From: DATEXQ01 sp036846005
GTDB lineage: Bacteria > Patescibacteriota > Microgenomatia > UBA8517
Direction: 5' to 3'
NCBI GenBank assembly: GCA_036846005.1
Contig: DAIUCV010000002.1
Span: 1 to 47,845, forward strand
DNA: 47,845 nt
The notes beneath the pieces were generated by a model. It worked only from the letters and a program-made list of their open reading frames with translations, searched no databases and was not told where the DNA came from. Positions 15,308 to 23,307 of this stretch are shown here, in pieces; the first letter of the stretch is position 1, and every line of letters begins with the position of its first letter. The position numbers and the translations under genes were made by a program.

Positions 15308-16204
15308 TTAACTCTTCTTCCTCATTGATTTTATAGATTTGACTTTCTTTTCTATTTCATCCCAGGTAACTAGTAAGGGTACTGCTACGAATGGTGAAGA
15401 ATACGTACCCGATACTGTTCCTACAAAAAGTGCTGCGGCAAACCATTTAACAGTCGTACCTCCCAAAAGAATTAAGGCTGTTAACATAAATATGATTGTA
15501 AAAGAGTTATTTAATGATCTAACCATGGTTTGAGTCAGCGCTTTATTAGCCAAATCCATGAGGCTACCTCCTACTTTACGTTGAGTTTCTCTTATACGAT
15601 CATATACAACAATTGTGTCGTGAACCGAAAACGAAAGAATTGTAAGCATTGCCGTAACAAAAAGAAAATCAATTTCTGCTTTCCAAATATGCCCAAATAA
15701 AGCATAGCTGCCGATTAAAACCAAACTGTCATGAAACATTGCTAAAACTGCACTTGTCCCAAATTTAATGCTTTTAAATTGATATGCAACCCACAAAAGA
15801 ATCATCCCGGCTGATATGACGATTGCATAAATTGTTTTTTTGATTAATTCGGGTCCTATGGCAGGTCCCACATTTTCAAATCTTAAAAGGGTAATATCAG
15901 TTTTTGTTTTTTCTTTTAAGGCTCCTGTAATTTTTTCTTCGTCATCTTGTGATATGTAAGGTAATTTAAAAAGATAAGAGTTATCTCCGGTAGACTGTAC
16001 ACTCGTCACGTTAATACCCAAATTCTCGATTTCTTGAGATGCAACCTCGGTTGAGATATTTTGGCTGAATTTGTATTCCAAATTTGAACCTCCGGTAAAA
16101 TCCACTCCCAATCTTAATCCCCATTTAAGTAAACTAAAAACTCCCACTCCAATTACAACTAGAGATATTGTCAAATAAACTAATCTGTAACGCATCCAGT
16201 TCAT
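15308..16204 (-). CDS. secF: Protein translocase subunit SecF
   Basis: Partner of SecD in the SecDF complex, which uses the proton gradient to drive late steps of Sec export. 298 residues: one N-terminal membrane segment, the GVDFTGGSNLEYKF motif opening the periplasmic domain, then five membrane segments. VHDTIVVYDRIRE and LNNSFT are the conserved TM4-loop motifs. It overlaps secD by 4 bp. Confidence 0.96.
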   Translation of the reverse strand: MNWMRYRLVYLTISLVVIGVGVFSLLKWGLRLGVDFTGGSNLEYKFSQNISTEVASQEIENLGINVTSVQSTGDNSYLFKLPYISQDDEEKITGALKEKTKTDITLLRFENVGPAIGPELIKKTIYAIVISAGMILLWVAYQFKSIKFGTSAVLAMFHDSLVLIGSYALFGHIWKAEIDFLFVTAMLTILSFSVHDTIVVYDRIRETQRKVGGSLMDLANKALTQTMVRSLNNSFTIIFMLTALILLGGTTVKWFAAALFVGTVSGTYSSPFVAVPLLVTWDEIEKKVKSIKSMRKKS

Positions 16205-17532
16205 GATTTTTTCTCCTTTATAAACACTCTTAATAAATTCCTGGAAACTACAATTCCCGTAAATAAGCTGATTCCTATTCCCAAAGCCAAGGTTATCGCG
16301 AAACCCCTAACAGGACCCGATGTATGCAGGAATGACCAATCCAGGGGATTTGCCAAAATAAAAGCCGTAACCAAAGTTGCTATATTTGCATCTCTAATTG
16401 AATCCCATGCTCTTCCGAAAGAAACCTCTAAAGCATCATAAATCGGTCTTCTCTTCCTTTCTTCTTTGAACCTTTCAAAAATCAAGATATTTGAATCAAC
16501 TGCCATGCCGACAGAAAGCAAAAACCCCGCAATTCCGGGGAGCGTAAGAACTACTGGAATTAATTTATAAAGGGCTAGAGTCAAAATACCAAAAATTATA
16601 AGTGCAACATCGGCCACTAATCCGAGTTTTCCGTAAGAAAGTATCATAAAAAGAAGTACCATCACCAAACCTACTATGCCTGCTTTTACGCTGGCTTTTA
16701 TCGATTCTGAACCCAAAGTTGCTCCCACGGTTCTTTGTTCAACTAATTTAACAGGAACCGGTAAAGCTCCTGCATTAAGCTGGATTGCTAAATTTTTCGC
16801 TTCATCCAAAGTAAAAGTTCCGGTAATCTGTGCATTACCGCCGCTGATTTTTTCTTGAACTACAGGAGCCGATACCAATTGTCCGTCCAAAAGAATGGGG
16901 AGAGGTTTACCGACATTTTTACCGGTTAAGTCCTCAAATTTATTCGCTCCTTCACTGGTGAATTCCAGGGATACCGCAGGTTTTCCTGTTGTCTGATCAA
17001 ATACGACTGTCGCACTTTTTAAATCCGCTCCGGTAAGATTTGTAAGTTTTAAAGTTTGTTTATCACCTTCGCCCTCAACTTCTGCAAAAGTTAGAAATGC
17101 TACTCTTCCTATCAGATTTATTGCATCTTTGGTATTGTTCACCCCGGGTAGTTCGACATTTATTCTCTCCTTTCCTTCAAATGTAGATATCTGAATATTC
17201 GGTTCAGAAACACCAAAAAGGTTTACCCTGCGCTCGATTACATTTCTTACCCCCGATATTGCAGTTTCTCTTCTTTCAGCCTCTATACCGCTCAAATCTG
17301 CTTCAAAAACCAAGTGGCTTCCTCCTGCCAGATCAAGACCCAAAACCAGATCAAAATTTTTATGAATACTAACTTTTCCGAAGTTAATATTTAAATCAGG
17401 TCTGGTGAAGGTTTTATCGATCTTTGTTCCTATCAGGTTTATTTTAATGGGGATCTCCTTAGGTAAACTTATAAAGAGTGCTACTAATGTCAGAAGTAAA
17501 ATGGCAATTAACTTTTTGGCAGCGTTTGACAT
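16201..17532 (-). CDS. secD: Protein translocase subunit SecD
   Basis: 443 residues, shorter than E. coli SecD (615) because the large periplasmic P1 domain is reduced, as in many Gram-positive and CPR SecD proteins. Visible motifs are GLDLAGGSHLVFEAD after the first membrane segment, VIERRVNLFGVSEPNIQ, and VDSNILIFERFKEE in the membrane domain, which carries the conserved Asp of the proton path. It is the second gene of the winged-helix-secD-secF operon; 3 nt separate it from the upstream gene. Confidence 0.96.
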   Translation of the reverse strand: MSNAAKKLIAILLLTLVALFISLPKEIPIKINLIGTKIDKTFTRPDLNINFGKVSIHKNFDLVLGLDLAGGSHLVFEADLSGIEAERRETAISGVRNVIERRVNLFGVSEPNIQISTFEGKERINVELPGVNNTKDAINLIGRVAFLTFAEVEGEGDKQTLKLTNLTGADLKSATVVFDQTTGKPAVSLEFTSEGANKFEDLTGKNVGKPLPILLDGQLVSAPVVQEKISGGNAQITGTFTLDEAKNLAIQLNAGALPVPVKLVEQRTVGATLGSESIKASVKAGIVGLVMVLLFMILSYGKLGLVADVALIIFGILTLALYKLIPVVLTLPGIAGFLLSVGMAVDSNILIFERFKEERKRRPIYDALEVSFGRAWDSIRDANIATLVTAFILANPLDWSFLHTSGPVRGFAITLALGIGISLFTGIVVSRNLLRVFIKEKKS

Positions 17533-17535
17533 AAT

Positions 17536-18120
17536 TTAATCAATTAAATCCTCTTCGTCTCCTATGATCATAACCCGGCTACCAAACAGAATTCCCTGAA
17601 GAAACGGATCTCTCCTTTTTTTCCTAAACTCAAATTCTTCTTTACTCATCACAGTATAATTAATTTCTTTTCCTCTTTTCGATTCTTCCATTCGTATTAA
17701 GGAAGCCAATTCCGGTAAAACGATATCTCCCACTACCAAAATATCAACCACATCTTCTTTCTTTCTATCAATTCGTCTAACAAACCCCCCTGAAAACATC
17801 ACAAAAGAGACGCTGCCAATCTTTTTTCTATTGGTAATTATCTGTAAACCCAAACCAGTCGATTTGGCAACCATAGAAAGGATATCGCCAAAAAACTCAT
17901 AGTCTGGTCTGGGCCAATAATAAATTCTATTTCCTCTAGGCTCCTTTTTTAAAATTCCAGCATTCTCCAATCTTTTCAATCCCAACCTAACTGCATTGAT
18001 TTCCTCCTTCAATTCTCTCACAACACCCCTGACATGATACATTTCTTTGACATTGGAAAAGAATAACTCAAGTAATTCTACTCTAACTTTAGAAGTGATA
18101 ATGTCAGAAAGTTCAGCCAT
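17536..18120 (-). CDS. Winged-helix protein with a degenerate nucleotidyltransferase-like domain
   Basis: 194 residues. The N-terminal 75 form an ArsR/MarR-like winged helix (VRVELLELFFSNV, INAVRLGLKRLENAGILKKEPRGNRIYYW). The C-terminal part resembles minimal nucleotidyltransferases (FSGGFVRRI ... VDILVVGD, about 105-135), but the GSxxxG and DxD signatures of active enzymes are not intact, so catalysis is doubtful. Position directly before secD and secF suggests co-transcription, possibly as a regulator of the operon, but this is inference. A stable hairpin ends 4 nt before its start codon. Confidence 0.78.
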   Translation of the reverse strand: MAELSDIITSKVRVELLELFFSNVKEMYHVRGVVRELKEEINAVRLGLKRLENAGILKKEPRGNRIYYWPRPDYEFFGDILSMVAKSTGLGLQIITNRKKIGSVSFVMFSGGFVRRIDRKKEDVVDILVVGDIVLPELASLIRMEESKRGKEINYTVMSKEEFEFRKKRRDPFLQGILFGSRVMIIGDEEDLID

Positions 18121-18123
18121 TTT

Positions 18124-18164
18124 TTGAAGGGCAGTTTCCCTTCAATCATAAACCAAAGAAGGGT
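18124..18164 (-). promoter_or_regulatory. Three-segment alternative hairpin before the winged-helix-secDF operon
   Basis: On the minus strand, segment 1 (ACCCTTC, 18158-18164), segment 2 (TTGAAGGG, 18138-18145) and segment 3 (CCCTTCAA, 18124-18131) occur in that order. Segment 2 can pair with 1 (6 bp) or with 3 (8 bp), but not with both. The 3' arm ends 3 nt from the ATG, so the 2:3 form would block ribosome access. There is no U-tract and no Shine-Dalgarno sequence. Confidence 0.5.
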
Positions 18165-18168
18165 AAAA

Positions 18169-19368
18169 TCAATAATCGATAGTATTCCCAGATGGAACAA
18201 CTTCTACCCAGGTAATTCCTCTTACAAAATTAATTTCTTTTCCGGAATTATCTTTAAAGACTATCATATCATTTATTGCAGTTTTTTCCCAGCTCGCTTC
18301 AATTGCTGCTCCGTTTTGAAATACCAGCGCTTTTCCGTTACCAATAACCGTATAAAGCATATGCAGATTTTTGTCAACTGGACCTCTTTCCTTACTAAAA
18401 AGAATGACTACATTTTTTGCAGAAAGTTGAGCTTTTGTATCCAAGTCGATATGAGATTTACCGCCGTTCTCTCTTAAGTAACTGTTTGTCTTGGAATCAT
18501 ATTTCCAGGTAACATTATAATCTGGTTTATTTTTCCAAAATTCAAATGAAATTTGTGTTGCAGAAGGACTTGAAGCAGGTTTTTCGTCAGCAAACTTCCA
18601 GGGAGTAAAATTCTTCTCCCACGAATTTCCTTTGGAATCTTTTGCTCCCAGCCCTCTTTTTGCTGCTTCTTCATAAGCCGCATCAAGTGATGCCATCATG
18701 GTGTGTTCCGTGGCTACGGTATGATCCAACCTATCATAATTTCGCCAAAAAACCGGGAAAGCGGAATCATAAGTCGTATCAAAATCATTACCCTTAGGTA
18801 CTCTCCAACCTATTGTTTCCAAAAGTTCCAAGGCTCTTGCATCTTTTACTGTTTCACCTGTCCCGCCATAATCGTTTGCACCTCCGACATGCATAAATAT
18901 CGGCTTATCTCCGTAACCTGCTGCTAAATCAATAAAATACACCCTGGCGCTTCTAACCGGAGCTATTTTTACATCCTCTGCAGCAGCCCCGCAATAAAAA
19001 ATTGACAGAAATCTGGTTATTCCCCCTTCTGCCACCGCCTCATAGATAACATCTGCCTTGAAAAGACCAGACGGGGGTCGTGAATCCACATGATTCTCTA
19101 TCATTGCGGTTATTGGTCTTCTCTCGTTCCAGATCGATTTTTCAGCTTTGGTGAACATTCCTCCGTTTATTGGGCATGCTTCGGTTTTGGGCATATCTAA
19201 ATTAATTTTAGATCTGGTATCCTTTAAACCGTTCCCGACTAAGTCCAAAGATGGTCCTCCCTTTAAATAAGAGAAAATTGCCAATGATGCTCCTGCCGAA
19301 AGCAGATAAAGCCCCAAGAAACTTACTAGAACCATGAATGTTTTTGAACTAAAAAAAGATTTTTTCAT
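18169..19368 (-). CDS. DUF3048 (YerB-like) membrane-anchored protein
   Basis: 399 residues from MKKSFFSSK, chosen because AAGGA lies 8 nt upstream; the longer frame to 19413 lacks a signal. One N-terminal transmembrane segment (about 10-32) anchors an extracytoplasmic domain. The DUF3048 blocks are clear: TAMIENHVDSRPPSGLFKADVIYEAVAEGGITRFLSIF, then IAPVRSARVYFIDLA and the C-terminal GPVDKNLHMLYTVIGNGKALVFQNG. B. subtilis YerB is a lipoprotein of unknown function; here a plain membrane anchor replaces the lipobox. It starts 4 nt after the DUF4446 gene. Confidence 0.93.
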   Translation of the reverse strand: MKKSFFSSKTFMVLVSFLGLYLLSAGASLAIFSYLKGGPSLDLVGNGLKDTRSKINLDMPKTEACPINGGMFTKAEKSIWNERRPITAMIENHVDSRPPSGLFKADVIYEAVAEGGITRFLSIFYCGAAAEDVKIAPVRSARVYFIDLAAGYGDKPIFMHVGGANDYGGTGETVKDARALELLETIGWRVPKGNDFDTTYDSAFPVFWRNYDRLDHTVATEHTMMASLDAAYEEAAKRGLGAKDSKGNSWEKNFTPWKFADEKPASSPSATQISFEFWKNKPDYNVTWKYDSKTNSYLRENGGKSHIDLDTKAQLSAKNVVILFSKERGPVDKNLHMLYTVIGNGKALVFQNGAAIEASWEKTAINDMIVFKDNSGKEINFVRGITWVEVVPSGNTIDY

Positions 19369-19372
19369 AAAT

Positions 19373-19825
19373 TTATTCCTTCTGTGCCTTAAGCAATGCT
19401 TTTTGTTCTTCAAGAGATAGCTCGAATTCGCACTTACCCCTTTTTATGGGTTTAACATAAAGACGAGTTCTTTCTCTAGTATGTAATCCCGTAATTACTA
19501 CCCCGGTACTATTTCCATCCAAAAGCGCAATAGAAAAACTATGGTCACCCCCTGTTTCTTCAAAAGGATTAAACCTGACCAAACTCATTTTCTGAATATG
19601 ATTCAGGTTATCGCTTACAATATTAACGATTCTTTTATCCAATTCGTCAATTTCTTTTTTATTTTCTTTTTCCAAACTGACGATCTTCTCTATTGCTCCT
19701 ACAAAACTTTTTTCTTCTGTATTTTTAATTAACTTATTTAATTTTAAAAATAACCAGCCGAAAATTAGCGATAATATCGTTAACCAAACTCCTAATATTA
19801 TAAAAAGTGCAAGATTTTGGAACAT
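19373..19825 (-). CDS. DUF4446 family protein
   Basis: 151 residues from MFQNLALF. One membrane segment (about 6-28), a coiled-coil linker (about 30-80) and the DUF4446 core: SLVRFNPFEETGGDHSFSIALLD, then GVVITGLHTRERTRLYVKPI. The family is common in Firmicutes and CPR and has no known function. A terminator-like hairpin and T6 tract end 4 nt before the ATG, leaving no room for a ribosome-binding site. The 3' end abuts the DUF3048 gene, so the two are probably one operon. Confidence 0.92.
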   Translation of the reverse strand: MFQNLALFIILGVWLTILSLIFGWLFLKLNKLIKNTEEKSFVGAIEKIVSLEKENKKEIDELDKRIVNIVSDNLNHIQKMSLVRFNPFEETGGDHSFSIALLDGNSTGVVITGLHTRERTRLYVKPIKRGKCEFELSLEEQKALLKAQKE

Positions 19826-19829
19826 AAAC

Positions 19830-19909
19830 AAAAAACTTCTGCCTTAAAGCAGAATCGACGAGTAACAAATTAACTCAACTATTGTTACATCTAGTCAAAT
19901 TCATGTCAA
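19830..19909 (-). promoter_or_regulatory. Promoter and terminator-containing leader of the DUF4446-DUF3048 operon
   Basis: TTGACA (19904-19909), 17-nt spacer, AACAAT (19881-19886); predicted start near 19874. The leader of about 50 nt folds into TTCTGC / GCAGAA (6-bp stem, 6-nt loop, 19837-19854), then G and six T (19830-19835). The U-tract ends 4 nt before the start codon. It is arranged as a transcription attenuator. Confidence 0.65.
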
Positions 19910-19958
19910 GAGAAACATCGCTATTTTATTTAAAATTCGCAATTTATAAAAAATCTGC

Positions 19959-19964
19959 TATAAA
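19959..19964 (+). promoter_or_regulatory. Extended -10 of the gene at 19976
   Basis: TGCTATAAA, 11 nt before the ATG; predicted leader about 5 nt. Confidence 0.5.
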
Positions 19965-19975
19965 GAAAGTTACTG

Positions 19976-20251
19976 ATGGTTAAACGAACTAAAAAAGAAA
20001 AGTTAGGTGCCAGACATCCGTTCTTCATAAGTTGGGAAAAGGCTCAAAGCACGCCCCCTGGGGATGTTGTCAAGGGGCAAACGAAAATTGAGGCTAAATC
20101 AAATATAAAGAAGATCAGCGACGATAAAAATGCCAATATTCAGGACAAAGAGCCTGCTTTGAACCAAATCAAGCGCGACATGATAAGAAGCCTTACGCTC
20201 GCCAGCCTCATTTTAGGTTTGGAAATGGTGCTATACTTTGTTTGGCATTAA
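19976..20251 (+). CDS. Small tail-anchored membrane protein, unknown
   Basis: 91 residues. A basic, charged N-terminal region (VKRTKKEKLGARHPFFISWEKAQ) and a Lys/Asp-rich linker lead to one C-terminal membrane segment (about 72-90, LTLASLILGLEMVLYFVW). Such short proteins with a single C-terminal anchor occur often in CPR genomes. No function is known. The promoter for the next gene appears to lie in its last codons. Confidence 0.7.
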   Translation: MVKRTKKEKLGARHPFFISWEKAQSTPPGDVVKGQTKIEAKSNIKKISDDKNANIQDKEPALNQIKRDMIRSLTLASLILGLEMVLYFVWH

Positions 20252-20342
20252 AGCAAAAACTAAATATAGCTTTTTTGTCTAGAACGTAAGTTCTATCTTT
20301 AATCAGGTCTAACTGCCCTGATTGAGAGGGGGTGAAAATACG
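20232..20342 (+). promoter_or_regulatory. Promoter and structured leader of the DUF5679 gene
   Basis: Extended -10 TGCTATACT (TATACT at 20232-20237) sits in the preceding gene. The leader of about 100 nt contains AAGC / GCTT with a T6 run (20251-20276, a weak terminator for the upstream gene), then TAGAAC-GTAA-GTTCTA (20280-20295) and AATCAGG / CCTGATT (20301-20323), just before GAGGGGGTG. The two hairpins resemble no riboswitch that I know. Confidence 0.45.
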
Positions 20343-20477
20343 ATGATGTATTGTGTAAAGTGCCGAGCAAAAAGAGAAGGAAAGGACGCCCAAGCTGTGA
20401 CTATGAAGAATGGAAAGAAAGCCACTAAAGCTGTTTGTGAAGTTTGCGGCACGACAATGTTCAAAATTGGAGGTTAA
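20343..20477 (+). CDS. DUF5679 family zinc-ribbon protein
   Basis: 44 residues: two CxxC pairs (CVKC near the N-terminus, CEVC near the C-terminus) around AVTMKNGKKATKAV, ending GTTMFKIGG. This is the DUF5679 pattern, a one-finger protein of unknown role. GGGGGTG precedes the ATG by 8 nt; ATG 20346 is a possible alternative start. A terminator follows 22 nt after the stop. Confidence 0.85.
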   Translation: MMYCVKCRAKREGKDAQAVTMKNGKKATKAVCEVCGTTMFKIGG

Positions 20478-20499
20478 TTTCATATTTTGAACGCCAAAT

Positions 20500-20538
20500 G
20501 CAAAAAGGGCCCTCGCTTAAACGCGATGACCTTTTTGC
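20500..20538 (+). terminator. Terminator between the DUF5679 gene and convergent dtd
   Basis: GCAAAAAGG / CCTTTTTGC 9-bp outer stem with an inner TCGC / GCGA stem. The T-run in either arm lets it act in both directions. Confidence 0.75.
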
Positions 20539-20600
20539 GTATGAGAATTTATAATAACTTCGAAAATGTCTTCAAATTATTTAAGAAGAAATAACCTTAT

Positions 20601-21044
20601 TTAACTTTCTATAATTATAGTTACGGGTCCGTCTAATTCAGTATTAATCTTCATATAATCTCCAAAACTTCCGGTTTCGACTTTAAGTCCTTGCTCTTTT
20701 AGATTTTTTACAAAGTACTCATAAATTTCTTTGGCTTTTTCGGGTAAACCTGCATTTATAAACGACGGGCGATTACCCCGGGAGGTATCCGCAAATAAAG
20801 TAAATTGAGAAACAACCAGCAACTCTCCCTCTACATCCTTTAGCGAAAGGTTCATTTTGTCCTCAGTGTCAGACATTATTCTTAACTTGGAAACTTTTTC
20901 AGCCAAGACTTTAGCATCCTCCAATTGATCTTCTTTACCAACACCCACCAAAATAAAAAAACCTTTATTAATACTTCCAACTATTTTACTGTCAGTTACC
21001 CTTTCAACTGAGGCTTTATTTACTCGCTGAATAACTAATCGCAT
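20601..21044 (-). CDS. dtd: D-aminoacyl-tRNA deacylase
   Basis: Removes D-amino acids (and mischarged glycine) from tRNA. 147 residues, the standard length. Conserved motifs are MRLVIQRVNKASV at the start, SQFTLFADTSRGNRPSF (the catalytic SQFTL block) and ELDGPVTIIIES at the end (the GPVT cross-subunit motif). A TAAAAT hexamer 6 nt before the ATG makes the mRNA exactly leaderless. Confidence 0.97.
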   Translation of the reverse strand: MRLVIQRVNKASVERVTDSKIVGSINKGFFILVGVGKEDQLEDAKVLAEKVSKLRIMSDTEDKMNLSLKDVEGELLVVSQFTLFADTSRGNRPSFINAGLPEKAKEIYEYFVKNLKEQGLKVETGSFGDYMKINTELDGPVTIIIES

Positions 21045-21050
21045 GAAGAT

Positions 21051-21056
21051 ATTTTA
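21051..21056 (-). promoter_or_regulatory. -10 element of dtd
   Basis: TAAAAT on the minus strand; predicted transcription start coincides with the A of the ATG at 21044. No clear -35. Confidence 0.5.
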
Positions 21057-21097
21057 CTAAATTTTTACCAGATAAGTATTTTAATAATTTTCCCATT

Positions 21098-21124
21098 AAA
21101 AAATCCCGAACATGTCGGGATTTT
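21098..21124 (-). terminator. Terminator of the RNase P RNA gene
   Basis: AAATCCCGA-CATG-TTCGGGATTT on the minus strand, followed by TTT. It lies 4 nt after the P1 helix. Confidence 0.9.
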
Positions 21125-21128
21125 AAAA

Positions 21129-21411
21129 CTCTGGAGATTAGTAAGCCAGGTTCTGTTTCTAAGCAATTATCTATCTATGCCCTAAACCTTTGAGCTCGGG
21201 AAGGCTACCTAATAACGCTCATTTCGTAGGTTGCAGCGGGGAGGATTGCCCGTTTCACCCTAATTCAAGTTTTTAGCTTGAATCAGAATCGTCTCTGTTG
21301 CTCTAAACTAGCGCTTACGCGTCCCAGCTTACGCTAGGCACCCTGCCTTCTGCTGCCTGGACTTTCCTCCGAGTACCTTACGATACCCGGCAATTGCTCT
21401 TTCTCCAGAGT
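21129..21411 (-). ncRNA. rnpB: RNase P RNA
   Basis: Catalytic RNA that matures tRNA 5' ends. The ends are fixed by P1: CTCTGGAG (21403-21410) pairs with CTCCAGAG (21129-21136), both read on the minus strand. Conserved region I reads GGAGGAAAGTCCAGGC and conserved region V reads ACAGAACCTGGCTTA, the two halves of P4. AGGGTGAAACGGGC and the GCAACCTACG segment are also typical. At about 282 nt it is at the short end for bacterial A-type RNA, so some peripheral helices are missing. A TATAAT lies 7 nt upstream. Confidence 0.95.
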
Positions 21412-21417
21412 AAGGAT

Positions 21418-21423
21418 ATTATA
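21418..21423 (-). promoter_or_regulatory. -10 element of rnpB
   Basis: TATAAT on the minus strand, positioned for a start at about 21411, the first base of P1. Confidence 0.7.
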
Positions 21424-21471
21424 CCACAAAAAATATAATATTCAAACTATAGGATTTATAATTAGCCTTAA

Positions 21472-22446
21472 TTACTTTGAAGATAAGTATTCCTTAACAA
21501 CAACCTGTAATAATATAAAAACAGGAACAGATATTAAAACTCCAACAACCCCTGCCAATCTTAAACCTACAGCAAGACAAAGAAGAGTAGCTATCGGGTT
21601 AACTCCCACAGATTTTTCCATAATTTTTGGAACCAAAATATAATTTTCCAGTTGTTGAATTAGAAAAACCAGTGCCGTGATGGCGATAGCAACAAAAGGT
21701 GAGATACTCAGACCAATAATGACAGCCGGGATTGCTGCAATAATTGGACCTATTGTCGGTACTATTTCAAGAAGTCCAGCCAAAATTGCCAAGGGTAGGG
21801 CAAATGGGATTCCTAGAATAGTAAAACCTATAAAACTCATTATCCCTACAACAAGCATTAAAATCATTTCCCCCCTAGCCCAACCTCCTAATCTCACTTC
21901 GATTGAATCTAGTAGACTTCCAATAAATTTCTTCCTATTTTCTCCTAATATAACCGCAAGTTGGTCATTAATTTTATCTCTGGATAAAAGCAGATAGAAG
22001 GCAATAAACAAAACCATTACTACAGCCAGTACGTTGGAAAAGATTGTAAGACCAAGCCTCACAGCATACCCTGGTAAATTTCCCACTTGAGACACAATCT
22101 GTTCGATTACTTGTTCACTTAAAAAAGTGGATATTCCGATATTTTCCAAATATTTCGGTAAACCATTAGCAAAACTGGAAGTCTGTTCAACTAAAATAGG
22201 TACTAAACCTGCTATAGAAAACCCCAGTAGAGTAAATATTATTAAATAAAGAAGAGCTATTGATAAAGACCTGGGTATTTTAAAACGGGAAAGTCTGGTA
22301 ACAATCGGGTTTAATATCGTCATTATCAAAAGAGAAACGAAAAAAATTAAGATTACGTCTCTAATTTGATATAGAACCCAAAGGAAAACCAGAAAAAGTA
22401 CGGTAAAAATAATAGTCTTGTGAGAAATTTCAATTTTCTTAATCAT
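21472..22446 (-). CDS. AI-2E family transporter (UPF0118)
   Basis: 324 residues with about seven or eight membrane segments. Recognisable blocks are an N-terminal pair of membrane helices (VLFLVFLWVLYQIRDVILIFFVSLLIMTILNPIV), the amphipathic middle region, and the C-terminal signature PLAILAGLLEIVPTIGPIIAAIPAVIIGL followed by ENYILVPKIMEKSVGVNPIATL. Members have been linked to export of autoinducer-2 or to Na+/H+ antiport; the substrate here is unknown. Confidence 0.93.
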   Translation of the reverse strand: MIKKIEISHKTIIFTVLFLVFLWVLYQIRDVILIFFVSLLIMTILNPIVTRLSRFKIPRSLSIALLYLIIFTLLGFSIAGLVPILVEQTSSFANGLPKYLENIGISTFLSEQVIEQIVSQVGNLPGYAVRLGLTIFSNVLAVVMVLFIAFYLLLSRDKINDQLAVILGENRKKFIGSLLDSIEVRLGGWARGEMILMLVVGIMSFIGFTILGIPFALPLAILAGLLEIVPTIGPIIAAIPAVIIGLSISPFVAIAITALVFLIQQLENYILVPKIMEKSVGVNPIATLLCLAVGLRLAGVVGVLISVPVFILLQVVVKEYLSSK

Positions 22447-22512
22447 ATCCGGTTACTGATAATTTAACATTTTTGAGCCGATTTTTCCACATTTTCGGCT
22501 TAGACATACAAA

Positions 22513-23301
22513 TTAACTGCTTGCGCTTGTATAAAACCTTAAAGCATAATTCCAAAACTTTAGTGATAAAAAGAGCAAAAGTACTCCCAAAGCAAAAGAA
22601 CCAAACACAACTGGAGGATTAATCAAGCCCATTAAGGCTTTTACCGGAAGAGAAATCATAATTCCGACGGGAATTAAAAAGGTTAGTATTCCTCTTAAGG
22701 GTTCTTTATAAATATCTATGGGAAATCTTCCCAGATTAAGAATATCCCTATAAATCATTATCGAGTGGTCGATTTCCAAAGTAACTATTCCAAAAGAAAG
22801 AACGGCAATATGAAAGCTTGTGGCAATGATTAATGAATTAACCACAAGAAGTGAATATAAAATCACCTGATAGATATTAGGGTCAAGCATTTTTCCGACA
22901 TAAATTAAGGCAATAATCAATGGTGGAATTGTTACCAGATCAATTACATCTGCTCCTCCCATCAATACTCTGAAAAGCGAACTGATGGGTTTAACCAGAA
23001 TAAGATCAAAATCTCCAGTGACCAAAAGAGACCTGAATCTGTATACTTCTCTAAACAAAAATTGGCTAATAACGTCTACCAAATTAAACGTTAAAAAGAA
23101 AAAAATTGTCTGGTTGATACTAAATCCGGCTAAGGAATTGGCACCCTTAACCAAAAAATAAATAAATCCCAAAAAAAAGATAAATCTGGTAATTTTTCCG
23201 AATAAAAACATAGCAAAAACCAGCTTTTGGGTTATATAGACCATAAAGGAATTCTTGCTCATAAGAAGCCAAATTCTTATATAATAAAATATTCTTTTCA
23301 T
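22513..23301 (-). CDS. ABC-2 family exporter permease, second subunit
   Basis: 262 residues, six predicted membrane segments. It belongs to the permease type found paired with a second permease and a COG4586-like ATPase (COG3694-like). FLTFNLVDVISQFLFREVYRFRSLLVTGDFDLILVKPISSLFRVL is the characteristic central block. It is the last gene of a three-gene operon, 6 nt after the first permease. The substrate is unknown. Confidence 0.88.
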   Translation of the reverse strand: MKRIFYYIRIWLLMSKNSFMVYITQKLVFAMFLFGKITRFIFFLGFIYFLVKGANSLAGFSINQTIFFFLTFNLVDVISQFLFREVYRFRSLLVTGDFDLILVKPISSLFRVLMGGADVIDLVTIPPLIIALIYVGKMLDPNIYQVILYSLLVVNSLIIATSFHIAVLSFGIVTLEIDHSIMIYRDILNLGRFPIDIYKEPLRGILTFLIPVGIMISLPVKALMGLINPPVVFGSFALGVLLLFLSLKFWNYALRFYTSASS

Positions 23302-23307
23302 ATAGAT

